Shown: positions 19,216 to 29,549 of the stretch, in pieces
Position numbering within the stretch: position 1 is the first letter of the stretch
How the letters are laid out: each line of letters begins with the position of its first letter
Assembly: GCF_946222835.1 (NCBI RefSeq)
Contig: NZ_CAMIHD010000002.1
Coordinates: 62,001 to 126,000 of the forward strand
Source of the DNA: an uncultured Corynebacterium sp.
GTDB taxonomy: Bacteria > Actinomycetota > Actinomycetes > Mycobacteriales > Mycobacteriaceae
Reading direction: 5' to 3'
Length of the DNA stretch: 64,000 bases
Notes under the pieces: model-generated
What the model saw: only the letters and a program-made list of their open reading frames with translations
Databases searched by the model: none
Told to the model about the DNA's origin: nothing
Made by a program: the position numbers and the translations under genes

Positions 19216-19914
19216 TTAGTTCTGGAAGTCAATGACCACGCGCGACGGGTCCTTCAGATACGTCACGGAGTAGGCAGTCTTCTTCTCTAGACCGATAATG
19301 AGCTGGGTTTGCGCCTCAAAGGTGGTGGTGTAGTTGACTGCGCTAACCACCCCGGCACCAGGGGTAGTGCCTGGCTGCATGTACTTTGCTTTCAGCTCCG
19401 GGGTAGAAGGCCACGGCGTCCCCTCAATGCCGAGGTTGAGGAAAGTATTTCCTTTGACCTTAACCGGCTTGCCGGATGCCTGTTGGGCAGGGCTATCGGT
19501 ATAGGACGTAAACCAGCCCGGTTCACCTTCGCCCTCCAGGTCGATGACGACGCGGGTGAACCCATCGTGCGCTCCCACTCGCACACCTGTGGGAATGAGG
19601 TTTCCGAGCCCCTCCGGCATGTGCTGTTGGTCCTCGAGCGAGGCCGTGCCCCTACCGGCGAATGCCAGTGGGGCTGAGTCCTGGGGGAGCTTCTGCTTTT
19701 CTGCATCCGCTGCAGAGGTACTGCGCGGGGCAGAAGAAGTAGCAGGGGTAGCGGAGGAGGTCTGAACTTCAGCGGTGTCGGTAGCTGACTGAACTTCACT
19801 GAAAGCCGGTGCGCCTGCCTTCGTAGTGTCTTTATCGGAACAAGCTGCAAGTGCTAACGCGCATCCTGCGCTGATTGCCACGGCGATAGTGCGAGAGAAA
19901 ATTGAGGGAGACAT
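19216..19914 (-). CDS. AMIN-like domain lipoprotein
   Basis: A 232-residue predicted lipoprotein: short N-terminus, hydrophobic core and the lipobox ALAAC at about residue 26, then a Thr/Ser/Ala-rich linker to about residue 90, then one globular domain with GVRVGAHDGFTRVVIDLEGEG, as in the AMIN-like beta-sandwich domain of actinobacterial envelope proteins. ATG 19914 is preferred over the GTG at 19923 because GGAAG lies 8 bases upstream. It probably binds cell-wall glycans or proteins; no catalytic residues are evident. Confidence 0.85.
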   Translation of the reverse strand: MSPSIFSRTIAVAISAGCALALAACSDKDTTKAGAPAFSEVQSATDTAEVQTSSATPATSSAPRSTSAADAEKQKLPQDSAPLAFAGRGTASLEDQQHMPEGLGNLIPTGVRVGAHDGFTRVVIDLEGEGEPGWFTSYTDSPAQQASGKPVKVKGNTFLNLGIEGTPWPSTPELKAKYMQPGTTPGAGVVSAVNYTTTFEAQTQLIIGLEKKTAYSVTYLKDPSRVVIDFQN

Positions 19915-20027
19915 ATTCATCACTTCCTTGGTGCTTACCGTGTTATTACGCCCATTCTACTGGGGCAGATGGGACGGGCAGTAGGAAGTGATGCAATTGT
20001 TAATCCGTGTGAGAGGGGAGGGTGCGG

Positions 20028-20417
20028 CTACTTCTTCAGTTCCACGAGCTGAATAAGGTTGCCCACGGTGTCATCAAAAACAGCGATGATAGACGGTCCA
20101 ACATCGGTGGGCTCCATGGTGAACTTCACGCCCTTGTCACTGAGCTCTTTGTATTCGTTCTCCACATCGGCGGACAGGAACTGCGTGACCGGAATACCGT
20201 CAGCCTTGAGTGCTGCGGCGTAGTCTTTGGCGGCGGGGTGGCCCTTCGGTTCCAGAAGCAGCTCGGTACCTCTCTCACCTTCAGCATTGGTGACGGTGAG
20301 CCAACGGAAATCGCCGTGGGTGACGTCATCCTTGACTCGGAAGCCAAGGGTATTGACGTAAAAATCGTGAGCGCGGGCAACGTCGTCTACAGGAACGGAA
20401 GCGATATATATCTGCAT
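20028..20417 (-). CDS. VOC superfamily (glyoxalase/bleomycin resistance-like) protein
   Basis: 129 residues with the two beta-alpha-beta-beta-beta modules of the vicinal oxygen chelate fold: MQIYIASVPVDDVARAHDFY at the start and GPSIIAVFDDTVGNLIQLVE at the end, with Glu near the C-terminus as a typical metal ligand. The start MQIYIAS is set by a TAGGAT -10 box 8 nt upstream (leaderless), which excludes longer starts. Divergent from dapB. The substrate is unknown; similar proteins are often annotated simply as VOC family. Confidence 0.9.
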   Translation of the reverse strand: MQIYIASVPVDDVARAHDFYVNTLGFRVKDDVTHGDFRWLTVTNAEGERGTELLLEPKGHPAAKDYAAALKADGIPVTQFLSADVENEYKELSDKGVKFTMEPTDVGPSIIAVFDDTVGNLIQLVELKK

Positions 20418-20424
20418 GCTTGCC

Positions 20425-20430
20425 ATCCTA
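20425..20430 (-). promoter_or_regulatory. -10 box of a leaderless VOC-protein promoter
   Basis: TAGGAT on the minus strand, ending 8 nt before the ATG at 20417. Confidence 0.55.
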
Positions 20431-20507
20431 GGGAGAATGAGGGGCATCGTCGGAGAGCGCAAGTCCGTTCCAAGGAAGGCGAGGAATTGCGCAACCCCCA
20501 TGCGCGT

Positions 20508-21305
<798 letters not shown>

Positions 21306-21308
21306 GCC

Positions 21309-22055
21309 ATGGCTAAAGCAAGTGAGCTAGATATCCAGCTCATTGCCGCAACGCAGTTTCACGCCCCGCAGGGAGTGGGTTGGCACGCGGATAATTCGGC
21401 ATCCGATGGAGAAGCGCTCGTCGAGTTCGCTGGCAGGGCGTGCTACGAGTCTTTCGATAAGCCAAATCCACGCACGGCAACCAATGAGGCCTACCTGCAC
21501 CACATCATGGAGGTAGGCCATACGGCTTTGCTAGAGCATGCCACGGCCACGATGTACATCACAGGATTGTCGCGTTCGGCCAGCCATGAGCTCGTGCGAC
21601 ACCGGCACTTTTCCTTCTCCCAGCTCTCTCAACGCTTTGTTCACCCAAATGAAACTGAAGTTGTCCTGCCGAAAATGGTTGCCGAGGACGAGCAGCTCAG
21701 TCGGCTGGTTATGCAAGCGGTCGATGAAACTCGCTTCGTCTACGATGAGTTGCTTAACGCACTAGAGGAGAAGCTGGACGAGCCCAACGCGCTCCTGCGC
21801 AAAAAGCAGGCCCGCCAGGCCGCTCGTGCCGTGCTTCCCAACGCCACAGAAACTCGCATTGTTGTCACCGGCAACTATCGCGCGTGGCGGCACTTTATCG
21901 GTGCACGTGCGGCGGAGCAAGCTGACGAAGAGTTGCGTCACGTTGCAATTGAGTGTCTGAAGTTGTTACAAAGCAAGGCGCCGGTCCTCTTTGATGACTT
22001 TAATATCACCACGTTGGCTGATGGCACGAAGATGGCAGCGAGCCCCTACGCCTAA
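21309..22055 (+). CDS. thyX: Flavin-dependent thymidylate synthase ThyX
   Basis: Makes dTMP from dUMP using methylene-tetrahydrofolate, FAD and NADPH. It is 248 residues with the ThyX motif [14 protein letters not shown] at about residues 97-110 (RHR-x7-S pattern) and [22 protein letters not shown], which carries substrate-binding arginines. It starts 3 bases after the dapB stop with no distinct ribosome-binding site, suggesting coupled translation. Placement between dapB and dapA is characteristic of Corynebacterium and Mycobacterium. Confidence 0.97.
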   Translation: MAKASELDIQLIAATQFHAPQGVGWHADNSASDGEALVEFAGRACYESFDKPNPRTATNEAYLHHIMEVGHTALLEHATATMYITGLSRSASHELVRHRHFSFSQLSQRFVHPNETEVVLPKMVAEDEQLSRLVMQAVDETRFVYDELLNALEEKLDEPNALLRKKQARQAARAVLPNATETRIVVTGNYRAWRHFIGARAAEQADEELRHVAIECLKLLQSKAPVLFDDFNITTLADGTKMAASPYA

Positions 22056-22097
22056 CACGCGCGTAGACCCGATGCGGCTAATTGTTAGTCAAAAGGG

Positions 22098-22103
22098 TAA
22101 TCT
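22098..22103 (+). promoter_or_regulatory. -10 box of a leaderless dapA promoter
   Basis: TAATCT ends 9 nt before the ATG at 22112. Confidence 0.5.
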
Positions 22104-22111
22104 TGACGGCT

Positions 22112-23020
22112 ATGAGCACAGGTATGACAGCAAAGACTGGCGTCGACACCTTTGGACGCATCGGCGTCGCCATGGTCACCCCGTTTGATCGTGACGGTGC
22201 GCTGGACGTTGCAGCAGGTCGTCGCCTAGCAGCTCATCTCGTTGACAATGGCGTTGATTCGCTCATCCTCGGTGGAACCACGGGCGAGTCACCGACCACC
22301 TCGGTTGAAGAGAAGCTGGAGCTGCTCAAAGCCGTAAAGGAAGAAGTAGGAGACCGCGCAAAGCTTTGCGCCGGTGCTGGAACGAATGACACCGCAGCCT
22401 CCATCAAGTTAGCTAAGGCCACCGCGGAGGCGGGGGCAGATAGCCTATTGGTGGTTACTCCGTACTACTCCAAGCCTTCCCAAAAGGGCGTTTACGAGCA
22501 CTTTGCCGCAGTCGCGCAAGCCACGGATCTACCGATCTGTGTCTATGACATCCCTGGCCGCTCGGGCATCCCAGTGGCGCCGGATACTCTCCGCCGCCTA
22601 GCGGAATTGCCGACCATCCAAGCCGTGAAGGACGCCAAGGGCGACCTTCCTGCGGCCGCAGAACTCATCCGAGAAACCGGTCTGGCCTGGTATTCCGGTG
22701 ACGATCCGATTAACCTGCCGTGGCTTTCCCTCGGTGCTTCTGGTTTTATCTCCGTCATCGGCCATGTTGCACCGCGTGCCTTGGCAGAACTTTATGAAGC
22801 TTTCGACGCGGGCGATATGGCCCGCGCCCGAGAAATCAATGTAACTACGCTCCTTCCGCTTACCCATGCACAAGCACGGTTGGGCGGAGCGACTTTTGCA
22901 AAGGAAGCCCTGCGCCTGCAGGGCATCGAAGTAGGCGATACCCGTCTTCCCATCACCGCTGCGAGCGAGGAGGAACGCGAGGTACTTCGCCGTGATCTGG
23001 AACAATCTGGAGTCCTCTAA
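22112..23020 (+). CDS. dapA: 4-hydroxy-tetrahydrodipicolinate synthase
   Basis: First committed enzyme of DAP/lysine synthesis, condensing pyruvate with aspartate semialdehyde. It is 302 residues of the TIM-barrel class I aldolase family: [11 protein letters not shown], the tyrosine motif [13 protein letters not shown], and the Schiff-base lysine in QAVKDAKGD. The start [15 protein letters not shown] matches the beginning of the C. glutamicum enzyme as I recall it, and a TAATCT box lies 9 nt upstream; the upstream TTG is rejected. Followed by rnj after 2 bases. Confidence 0.97.
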   Translation: MSTGMTAKTGVDTFGRIGVAMVTPFDRDGALDVAAGRRLAAHLVDNGVDSLILGGTTGESPTTSVEEKLELLKAVKEEVGDRAKLCAGAGTNDTAASIKLAKATAEAGADSLLVVTPYYSKPSQKGVYEHFAAVAQATDLPICVYDIPGRSGIPVAPDTLRRLAELPTIQAVKDAKGDLPAAAELIRETGLAWYSGDDPINLPWLSLGASGFISVIGHVAPRALAELYEAFDAGDMARAREINVTTLLPLTHAQARLGGATFAKEALRLQGIEVGDTRLPITAASEEEREVLRRDLEQSGVL

Positions 23021-23022
23021 GA

Positions 23023-25167
23023 ATGAATGAACCCCGTAACCGTTCCCGCAAGGTGACCCGCAAGGCGGGACCACCGGCGGAAAACGAAACCGCCTCCAAC
23101 GAGGCGGCTTCGCCAGTTTTCCAAGCCCCAGCAACTGATGCGGGCAACTCCGCGCAGGATAATTCCGCTAAGGGCGACAAGGAAAACTCTAACAAGAAGA
23201 ATTCTTCCGATAGCCACAACGATGGTGGCGGCAATAATCGTCGCTCCCGTTCCCGTGGCAGCCGCGGCCGTGGTCGTGGTGGCAATGGCAATAACCACGG
23301 TGGTAATAACAATCACGGTGGCAATAACAAGAATGGCAATGGCAAGAACGGAAATGGCAACGGTAAGGGCCGTGGCCGCAATAACCGTGGTCTCCGCAAC
23401 GTGCCTAAGTCTATGCAGGGTGCCGATCTGACCAAGCGCCTGCCGGAGCCGCCGAAGCAGCCGAAGGATGCGCTACGTATTTACGCTTTGGGTGGCATCT
23501 CGGAAATCGGCCGTAATATGACCGTCTTCGAGTATGGTGATGACCTCATCATCATCGACTGCGGTGTGCTCTTCCCGTCCTCCGGTGAGCCAGGAGTGGA
23601 CCTCATCCTGCCTGACTTCGGTCCGATTGAGAAGAAAATCCACAAGGTCAAGGCTCTCGTCGTTACTCACGCGCACGAGGACCACATCGGTGCCATCCCG
23701 TGGCTGCTTAAGCTGCGCCCAGATATCCCAATCGTTGCTTCCCGCTTCACTATCGCGCTTATTGCTGCGAAGTGTAAGGAACACCGCCAGAAGCCGAAGT
23801 TCGTCGAGGTTAATGAGAAGTCCGACGTAACCTACGGCCCGTTCCGCGTACGCTTCTGGGCAGTCAACCACTCCGTGCCAGATGCCCTAGGCATCATGTT
23901 GGGAACCCCGGCAGGCAATATCATCCACACCGGTGACATCAAGCTGGACCAGACTCCACTGGATAATCGTCCAACGGACCTACCAGCCCTGTCCCGCTAT
24001 GGTGATGAGGGCGTTGACCTCATGTTGTGTGATTCCACCAACGCCACTGTGCCTGGTGTATCTGCCTCTGAGGGCGATATCCCCGCTAACTTTAAGCGCC
24101 TAGTTGCCGGAGCAAAGCAGCGCGTTATCTTGGCATCCTTTGCTTCCAACGTCTATCGCGTCCAGGCCGCTATCGACGCAGCCGTGGCAAACGGCCGCAA
24201 GGTGGCCTTCAACGGTCGTTCGATGATGCGCAATATGGAAATCGCGGAAAAGATGGGCTTCTTGAAGGTCCCACGCGGCACTATCATCCCTATCGATGAA
24301 GCCGCCAAGATGGCTCCGCATAAGACCATGCTGATTACCACTGGTACCCAGGGCGAGCCGATGGCTGCCCTGTCCCGAATGGCTCGCCGCGAGCATCGTC
24401 AGATCACCGTCCGCGACGGCGATACCATCATCTTCTCCTCCTCGCTTATTCCGGGCAATGAGGAAGCTGTCTACGGCGTGATCAACATGTTGTCCCAAAT
24501 TGGTGCCAACGTCATTACTAACCAGGACGTCAAGGTGCACGCTTCTGGCCACGGTTATGCCGGCGAGCTTCTTTTCTTGTACAACGCAGCCCGCCCGCGC
24601 AACGCTATGCCGGTCCACGGCGAGTGGCGCCACCTGCGTGCCAATAAAGAACTGGCCATTTCTACTGGCGTAGACCGCGATCGTACGGTTCTTGCTCAAA
24701 ACGGCGTGGTCGTGGATCTGCGCAAGGGCCGAGCCGAGGTTGTAGGCCAGATGCAGGTAGGCAACCTCTACGTTGATGGTGTTTCCATGGGCGATGTGGA
24801 TGCTGATACCTTGGCGGATCGCACCAACCTGGGCGCCGGCGGTGTGGTATCAATCACCTGCGTGATTGATAACCGCACCTCGCGCTTGCTGGAGCACCCG
24901 ACGGTATCTACCACGGGCTTCTCGGATGATGACCGCGGCATCGTGCCGGAGGTTGCAGAGATGGTGGAAAACACCATGAACGATCTTGCCGCAGAAGGCG
25001 AGAACGATACCTATCGCATGGTGCAGAAGCTGCGCCGCAAAGTGTCCAAGCTCATGGACTCCAAGTACAAGCGCGAACCCGTTATCTTGCCAACCATCGT
25101 GCCGACCAACTCCGGCCCGTTGGTTACCGATGAGGAGGACGTCGACGCTTCTCGTGAGTCCCTGTAA
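23023..25167 (+). CDS. rnj: Ribonuclease J
   Basis: A metallo-beta-lactamase/beta-CASP nuclease with 5'-3' exo- and endonucleolytic activity in RNA maturation and decay. It is 714 residues. An N-terminal extension of about 130 residues is rich in Asn, Gly, Lys and Arg and unstructured; the core begins near LRIYALGGISEIGRNM. Zinc-binding HxHxDH is at THAHEDHIGAIPW (about residue 214), followed by HTGDIKLD, and the beta-CASP motifs include TGTQGEPMAALSRMA. The C-terminus holds the RNase J-specific domain. Confidence 0.96.
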   Translation: MNEPRNRSRKVTRKAGPPAENETASNEAASPVFQAPATDAGNSAQDNSAKGDKENSNKKNSSDSHNDGGGNNRRSRSRGSRGRGRGGNGNNHGGNNNHGGNNKNGNGKNGNGNGKGRGRNNRGLRNVPKSMQGADLTKRLPEPPKQPKDALRIYALGGISEIGRNMTVFEYGDDLIIIDCGVLFPSSGEPGVDLILPDFGPIEKKIHKVKALVVTHAHEDHIGAIPWLLKLRPDIPIVASRFTIALIAAKCKEHRQKPKFVEVNEKSDVTYGPFRVRFWAVNHSVPDALGIMLGTPAGNIIHTGDIKLDQTPLDNRPTDLPALSRYGDEGVDLMLCDSTNATVPGVSASEGDIPANFKRLVAGAKQRVILASFASNVYRVQAAIDAAVANGRKVAFNGRSMMRNMEIAEKMGFLKVPRGTIIPIDEAAKMAPHKTMLITTGTQGEPMAALSRMARREHRQITVRDGDTIIFSSSLIPGNEEAVYGVINMLSQIGANVITNQDVKVHASGHGYAGELLFLYNAARPRNAMPVHGEWRHLRANKELAISTGVDRDRTVLAQNGVVVDLRKGRAEVVGQMQVGNLYVDGVSMGDVDADTLADRTNLGAGGVVSITCVIDNRTSRLLEHPTVSTTGFSDDDRGIVPEVAEMVENTMNDLAAEGENDTYRMVQKLRRKVSKLMDSKYKREPVILPTIVPTNSGPLVTDEEDVDASRESL

Positions 25168-25197
25168 ATAGCACGGGACCGCACCTTAAATAGGACG

Positions 25198-25236
25198 AAG
25201 CCCCAGCATGCCAACCAGCTCGGTATGCTGGGGCTT
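25198..25236 (+). terminator. Hairpin after rnj whose right arm contains a promoter
   Basis: AAGCCCCAGCAT (25198-25209) pairs with ATGCTGGGGCTT (25225-25236). It lies after the rnj stop and ends one base before the next start codon. The right arm includes TATGCT, the -10 box of the next gene. There is no long T-tract, so termination strength is uncertain. Confidence 0.6.
25224..25229 (+). promoter_or_regulatory. -10 box of a leaderless promoter inside the hairpin
   Basis: TATGCT ends 8 nt before the ATG at 25237. Confidence 0.5.
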
Positions 25237-25860
25237 ATGTCGTTTTCTTCTGCCGAGCGTGCCAAGATGGTCGCGCTATTTCATAAGCTTGGACCCGATG
25301 CCCTTACCTTGTGTGAGGGTTGGACTACTCGCGACTTGGCCGTGCATCTGTGGGTGCGAGAAAATCGCCCCGTCGCAGCCGCCGGAATCTTTATCAACGC
25401 ACTGTCTGGTCAGCTGGAGAAGGAATCACGTACGGCGGCTGAGCGTGATTTTGATGAGCTGGTTGATGACTGGGGGAGGGGGCCGGCCACCTATAATCCG
25501 GTTCGTTTTGTGGAGGCTCAGCAAAATTTCGTGGAGCATTTTGTGCACCACGAGGATATGCGTCGGGCTAATGGAATGGGTCCGCGGGATTTCTCCGCCC
25601 GGATCAAGCAGCAAATGCATAGCTACCTGAAACCCTTAGCTAAGGCGGCCCTGCGAAAATCCACCCGCCCAGTCATTATCCAGCCCGAAGGCTTGCCCCG
25701 CATTGTCGCAGCGGATAAGCATCACGTGGCCGACAAGGGCGATGCCGTAGTCAGAGTGACAGGCGAGGTTGGCGAGCTCATCCTGTGGTCCTTTGGGCGG
25801 GAGGCTGCCGAAGTTTCAGTCGAGGGAGATGCCACGGCCATCGTAAAGTCAACTTTCTAA
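25237..25860 (+). CDS. TIGR03085 family protein (DinB/maleylpyruvate isomerase-like fold)
   Basis: 207 residues. It starts MSFSSAERAKMVALFHKLGPDALTLCEGWTTRDLAVHLWVRE, the four-helix N-terminal region of mycothiol-dependent maleylpyruvate isomerase-like proteins; the potential metal-binding histidines are in DLAVHLW and in NFVEHFVHHEDM. The C-terminal part is a small beta domain ending in GDATAIVKSTF. Members are widespread in actinobacteria but their reaction is not established. The start is set by a -10 box 8 nt upstream, so the transcript is probably leaderless. Confidence 0.88.
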   Translation: MSFSSAERAKMVALFHKLGPDALTLCEGWTTRDLAVHLWVRENRPVAAAGIFINALSGQLEKESRTAAERDFDELVDDWGRGPATYNPVRFVEAQQNFVEHFVHHEDMRRANGMGPRDFSARIKQQMHSYLKPLAKAALRKSTRPVIIQPEGLPRIVAADKHHVADKGDAVVRVTGEVGELILWSFGREAAEVSVEGDATAIVKSTF

Positions 25861-25978
25861 TCTTGATCTAGCTATCAATACTGAAGTCCTCGCTGCATGA
25901 GGGTGATGTCTCGTCAGGCTGTGGAGCTAAGCGCTAAAGAAACGCGTGTGGCTAATGTGATTTATGGGGTGGCGCGGT

Positions 25979-25984
25979 TAGAGT
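25979..25984 (+). promoter_or_regulatory. -10 box of a leaderless ftsK promoter
   Basis: TAGAGT ends 7 nt before the ftsK ATG. The rest of 25861-25978 shows no gene. Confidence 0.5.
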
Positions 25985-25990
25985 AGATGC

Positions 25991-28900
25991 ATGTCTGTCA
26001 AAAATGCCTCTTCGCGCGGGACGCGCCGAAAGTCGAATCGTTCACGGCCATCCGGCCGCAGCCGGTCCGGTGCTGGCATGCCGGAGACCTTGGCCATGAC
26101 GTCTTCGCATCAGCGCGCAGCGGCGACCTCGCAGGAGCGCACGGGGAGTGCGTTCCGGGCCGTTGGCAAGGGCTTGGGCGCGGCATTTGGCGCCACGGCT
26201 CGCGGTATGGGAAATATGGCGCGAGGCATAAGTCATGGAATGGCTGGGCTCAAGCCCAGCGAAGATGCATATGACACTAAGGAGTACGAGACGACGAGGG
26301 AGCCGGAAGAAATTTCTGCACGCGGGGAGAAAAAGAAGCAAAGCAAGGTTACTCGTGCGCGCGACGTAGATACGGAAGAAGACTTTTCCGCTATGGAAGT
26401 GGGCGAGTCAGAAGCGCGCGGCATTCAGGTAAAAAATCCCGATGCGGTAGCACTGGTGCTTATCGGTATTGCCATCGTGCTCGCGGCCACGGTCTGGTTC
26501 GGTGTCGCCGGCCAAGTAGGCGCCTGGGTGGGTAACATCGTGCGCTATGTCATTGGTGCGGGCGCATGGGTGCTTCCGGTGGCCCTAGTAGCTTTGGCCA
26601 TCGCCCTTATGATGGATATTTCCGGCCCTGCGGGTCACTTCAAACCGCGCATTGTGGGCGGAGTCAGTATCATCGTCTTGGCCATGCTGAGCCTCATCCA
26701 TATCTTTGCTGGAACCCCTGAGCTTGGCTTTACCCCGGACAGCGCTGGTGGTGCTGGCGGTGTTATCGGCTACGGCATCGGTGGCCTTTTGGAAACTGCC
26801 TTCACGTCCTTCGTTGCCGTGCCATTGCTTTTTCTGGTGATAATTTACGGCGCTTTGCTGGTCACCGGGATTACCATCCGCGAGGCCTACGAGTTGGTGG
26901 CCGATGCCATTGGTGCGGCTTTCTCACGCTTCGGCGGAGCCGAGGATGACTTTTATGACGATGAAGGTGATGACCTTTATAGCCACGTCACCGGCGATAT
27001 CGATGACATTGCAGAAGGCCGCGAGCGCAGCGAACGGCCCGCACGACCTGTGACCAAGCGCCGTTCCTCTGAACGTGGTGGAAGCCTACGCGCTTTCCGA
27101 CGCTCCTCCGAAGACCCTGCCCCGCATGGTTCCTCTTGTCCGGTAGATTCCCCCGCTGCGGCAGAGGAGGAACACGCAACCCGCACCTTCAGTGCGCCAA
27201 AGCGCGGTGGTTTCCAGACTGTATCCAACTCGGCCGATAAGCCGGCAGAGCGCGAGATGGGGGATACCGATGAGATCCCAGTGGTAGAAGACACCGCTGT
27301 TTCTTCGCCCGCTCAGCCAGGGTCCGCGGATCCGGAACCAACCCGTGATTTGGGCACCGCACGTCAGCGTCCTGCTTCTAATTCTTCTCGCTCTGCTGCC
27401 GCAGCGGGTTCCGCTGCAGGCTCCGCTGTGGGTTCGGTTACTGGCGCGGCGGCCGGCGCTGCTGGTGCGGCAAGTGGCACAGCCAAGACTGCTGCCGCCG
27501 GAGCTGCAGGTGCCGCTGGTGCGGCAGCAGCCGGTGCTGCTGCAGGTGCTGCCGGCGCCGCAGCGGAAGGAGGTGCGGATGCGGTGTCATCCGCACACGA
27601 GAAGGCTCGCCAACTCTTCCGTGAGCGTTCCGGGCGCGACGCCACGACCGGCGCGCAAGTGGATAACGCTGAGCCTGCTCCCGAAACCGCAGGAGCGACG
27701 AACTCTACAGCTGCTCCTGCACCTGCTGCGCAGTTTGGTAACGAGAATTACGCGGTTCCCAGTACTGACTTGCTGACTCCGGGGACTCCGGCCAAAGAGC
27801 GTACCGAGATTAATGACCGTATTATCGAGGCCATCACCGATGTCTTCGAAGAGTTCAAGGTGGATGCCCAAGTAACCGGCTTCAGCCGTGGTCCGACAGT
27901 GACCCGCTATGAAATCGAGCTGGGGCCAGGCGTCAAGGTATCCAAGATTACGAACCTACAATCCAACTTGGCCTACGCTGTGGCCACGGATAATCTGCGC
28001 TTGTTGACGCCTATTCCAGGCAAATCCGCAGTTGGTATCGAGGTTCCGAACCCCGACCGCGAAATGGTTCACCTGCGCGAGGTGCTGGATGCGCCAGCCA
28101 TGACCAGCTCGCCAGACCCTATGCTCATCGGATTGGGCAAGGACATTGAAGGCGAATACACCTCCTTCTCAGTACAGAAAATGCCGCACTTGTTGGTCGC
28201 TGGTGCTACCGGTTCGGGTAAGTCCGCCTTCGTAAACTCCATGTTGGTCTCGCTGCTTACCCGCGCTACCCCAGAGCAGGTTCGCCTCATCCTGGTGGAT
28301 CCAAAGATGGTGGAGCTTACCCCGTACGAGGGTATTCCGCACCTGATTACGCCCATCATCACTCAGCCAAAGAAGGCGGCGGCTGCCTTGCAGTGGCTGG
28401 TGGAGGAGATGGAGCAGCGCTACATGGATATGAAGGCTGCTCGTGTGCGCAAGATCGAGGACTATAACCGCAAGGTTGTCTCCGGTGAATACCAAGCGCC
28501 CGCAGGTTCCGAGCGCGAGGTTCGCCCGTACCCGTACATTGTCTGCGTCGTCGACGAGCTGGCCGACCTCATGATGACCGCGCCGAAGGAGATCGAGGAC
28601 TCCATCGTCCGCATCACCCAGAAAGCGCGTGCCGCCGGTATTCACCTCGTGCTGGCAACCCAGCGCCCGTCCGTGGACGTGGTTACCGGTTTGATCAAGA
28701 CCAATGTGCCTTCGCGCTTGGCCTTCGCCACATCTTCGCTGACGGACTCTCGCGTCATCTTGGATCAAGGCGGAGCTGAGAAGCTCATTGGTATGGGCGA
28801 TGGCCTCTTTATCCCGCAGGGTAAGCGGCCGGTGCGCATGCAGGGCGCGTTCGTTTCAGATGATGAGGTCATGGCCGTCGTTGATGCCGCGAAGTCTCAG

Positions 28901-29383
28901 GCTGCGCCGAACTACACCGAGGGCGTGACTGAAGAAAAGCAGTCCGAGGCCAAGCAGGAAATCGACGAGGAAATTGGCAAGGATATGGATGACCTCCTCG
29001 AGGCCGTCGAGCTGGTTGTCACTGCCCAATTGGGATCTACTTCTATGTTGCAGCGTAAGCTGCGCATTGGCTTTGCCAAGGCTGGCCGCCTAATGGATCT
29101 CATGGAATCCCGTGGTGTTGTCGGTCCATCCGAGGGCTCAAAGGCCCGCGAAGTGCTTGTGAAGCCGGAAGAGCTCGATACCATCATTTGGATGATTAAG
29201 GGCGCCGATCCGGCTGAGGCCCCGAAGGAGATTCAGGAAGAGATGCAGCAGCAGGAGCAGAATGAAGCGGCAGCTTCCTCCGATGCCGATGCTCCCGCAC
29301 CCTCCGATTCCTCCCCGCAAGGCGATGCTGGTGATACCCGTACCGTCCAGGCAACGTATAACCCTTCGGCAGGCGCCTTTTAA
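25991..29383 (+). CDS. ftsK: DNA translocase FtsK
   Basis: A septal DNA pump that clears chromosome termini and activates dimer resolution. It is 1130 residues: a basic cytoplasmic N-terminus (about 1-135), four or so membrane segments (about 150-300), a long linker that includes an Ala/Gly-rich low-complexity block (about 466-530), then the motor domain with Walker [14 protein letters not shown] (about 736) and Walker [13 protein letters not shown], and a C-terminal winged-helix gamma domain near [29 protein letters not shown]. The ATG is preceded by a -10 box 7 nt away. Confidence 0.96.
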   Translation: MSVKNASSRGTRRKSNRSRPSGRSRSGAGMPETLAMTSSHQRAAATSQERTGSAFRAVGKGLGAAFGATARGMGNMARGISHGMAGLKPSEDAYDTKEYETTREPEEISARGEKKKQSKVTRARDVDTEEDFSAMEVGESEARGIQVKNPDAVALVLIGIAIVLAATVWFGVAGQVGAWVGNIVRYVIGAGAWVLPVALVALAIALMMDISGPAGHFKPRIVGGVSIIVLAMLSLIHIFAGTPELGFTPDSAGGAGGVIGYGIGGLLETAFTSFVAVPLLFLVIIYGALLVTGITIREAYELVADAIGAAFSRFGGAEDDFYDDEGDDLYSHVTGDIDDIAEGRERSERPARPVTKRRSSERGGSLRAFRRSSEDPAPHGSSCPVDSPAAAEEEHATRTFSAPKRGGFQTVSNSADKPAEREMGDTDEIPVVEDTAVSSPAQPGSADPEPTRDLGTARQRPASNSSRSAAAAGSAAGSAVGSVTGAAAGAAGAASGTAKTAAAGAAGAAGAAAAGAAAGAAGAAAEGGADAVSSAHEKARQLFRERSGRDATTGAQVDNAEPAPETAGATNSTAAPAPAAQFGNENYAVPSTDLLTPGTPAKERTEINDRIIEAITDVFEEFKVDAQVTGFSRGPTVTRYEIELGPGVKVSKITNLQSNLAYAVATDNLRLLTPIPGKSAVGIEVPNPDREMVHLREVLDAPAMTSSPDPMLIGLGKDIEGEYTSFSVQKMPHLLVAGATGSGKSAFVNSMLVSLLTRATPEQVRLILVDPKMVELTPYEGIPHLITPIITQPKKAAAALQWLVEEMEQRYMDMKAARVRKIEDYNRKVVSGEYQAPAGSEREVRPYPYIVCVVDELADLMMTAPKEIEDSIVRITQKARAAGIHLVLATQRPSVDVVTGLIKTNVPSRLAFATSSLTDSRVILDQGGAEKLIGMGDGLFIPQGKRPVRMQGAFVSDDEVMAVVDAAKSQAAPNYTEGVTEEKQSEAKQEIDEEIGKDMDDLLEAVELVVTAQLGSTSMLQRKLRIGFAKAGRLMDLMESRGVVGPSEGSKAREVLVKPEELDTIIWMIKGADPAEAPKEIQEEMQQQEQNEAAASSDADAPAPSDSSPQGDAGDTRTVQATYNPSAGAF

Positions 29384-29390
29384 GATCGTG

Positions 29391-29396
29391 TAGAGT
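29391..29396 (+). promoter_or_regulatory. -10 box of the riboswitch-terC transcript
   Basis: TAGAGT just after the ftsK stop; a start 7-9 nt downstream would place the transcript 5' end immediately before the riboswitch aptamer. Confidence 0.5.
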
Positions 29397-29405
29397 TGGA
29401 CGAGT

Positions 29406-29512
29406 CTTGGAGGGGAGTACCCCATTTTTCGGTATCGATCGTCAGCACGGAAGCGTCAAGCTCCCGGTCGTGCCGGCCCGGCTGCTTTGTAGTCGGGCGG
29501 GGGAGACCTCCG
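29406..29512 (+). ncRNA. yybP-ykoY (Mn2+) riboswitch aptamer
   Basis: The leader of terC carries the conserved yybP-ykoY elements: a 5' block GGAGGGGAGTA and a 3' block GGGGGAGACCTCC, which pair as the basal helix (GGAGG with CCTCC) and supply the two conserved internal loops, with two hairpins in between (GCCGGCCCGG region and others). In the family, Mn2+ bridges the two loops and turns on Mn2+ exporters. Downstream of this aptamer is a TerC-family gene, the classic regulon member. Recognition is by motif reading, not by a covariance search. Confidence 0.75.
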
Positions 29513-29540
29513 GTCATTTTGTTGTATCTTCGACCGGAGG
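29507..29540 (+). promoter_or_regulatory. Expression-platform hairpin that hides the terC ribosome-binding site
   Basis: CCTCCGGTC (29507-29515) is complementary to GACCGGAGG (29532-29540), which contains the terC Shine-Dalgarno sequence. The same CCTCC is needed for the aptamer basal helix, so the two folds exclude each other: aptamer formed, site free; aptamer open, site hidden. Confidence 0.7.
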
Positions 29541-29549
29541 GATGTACCA

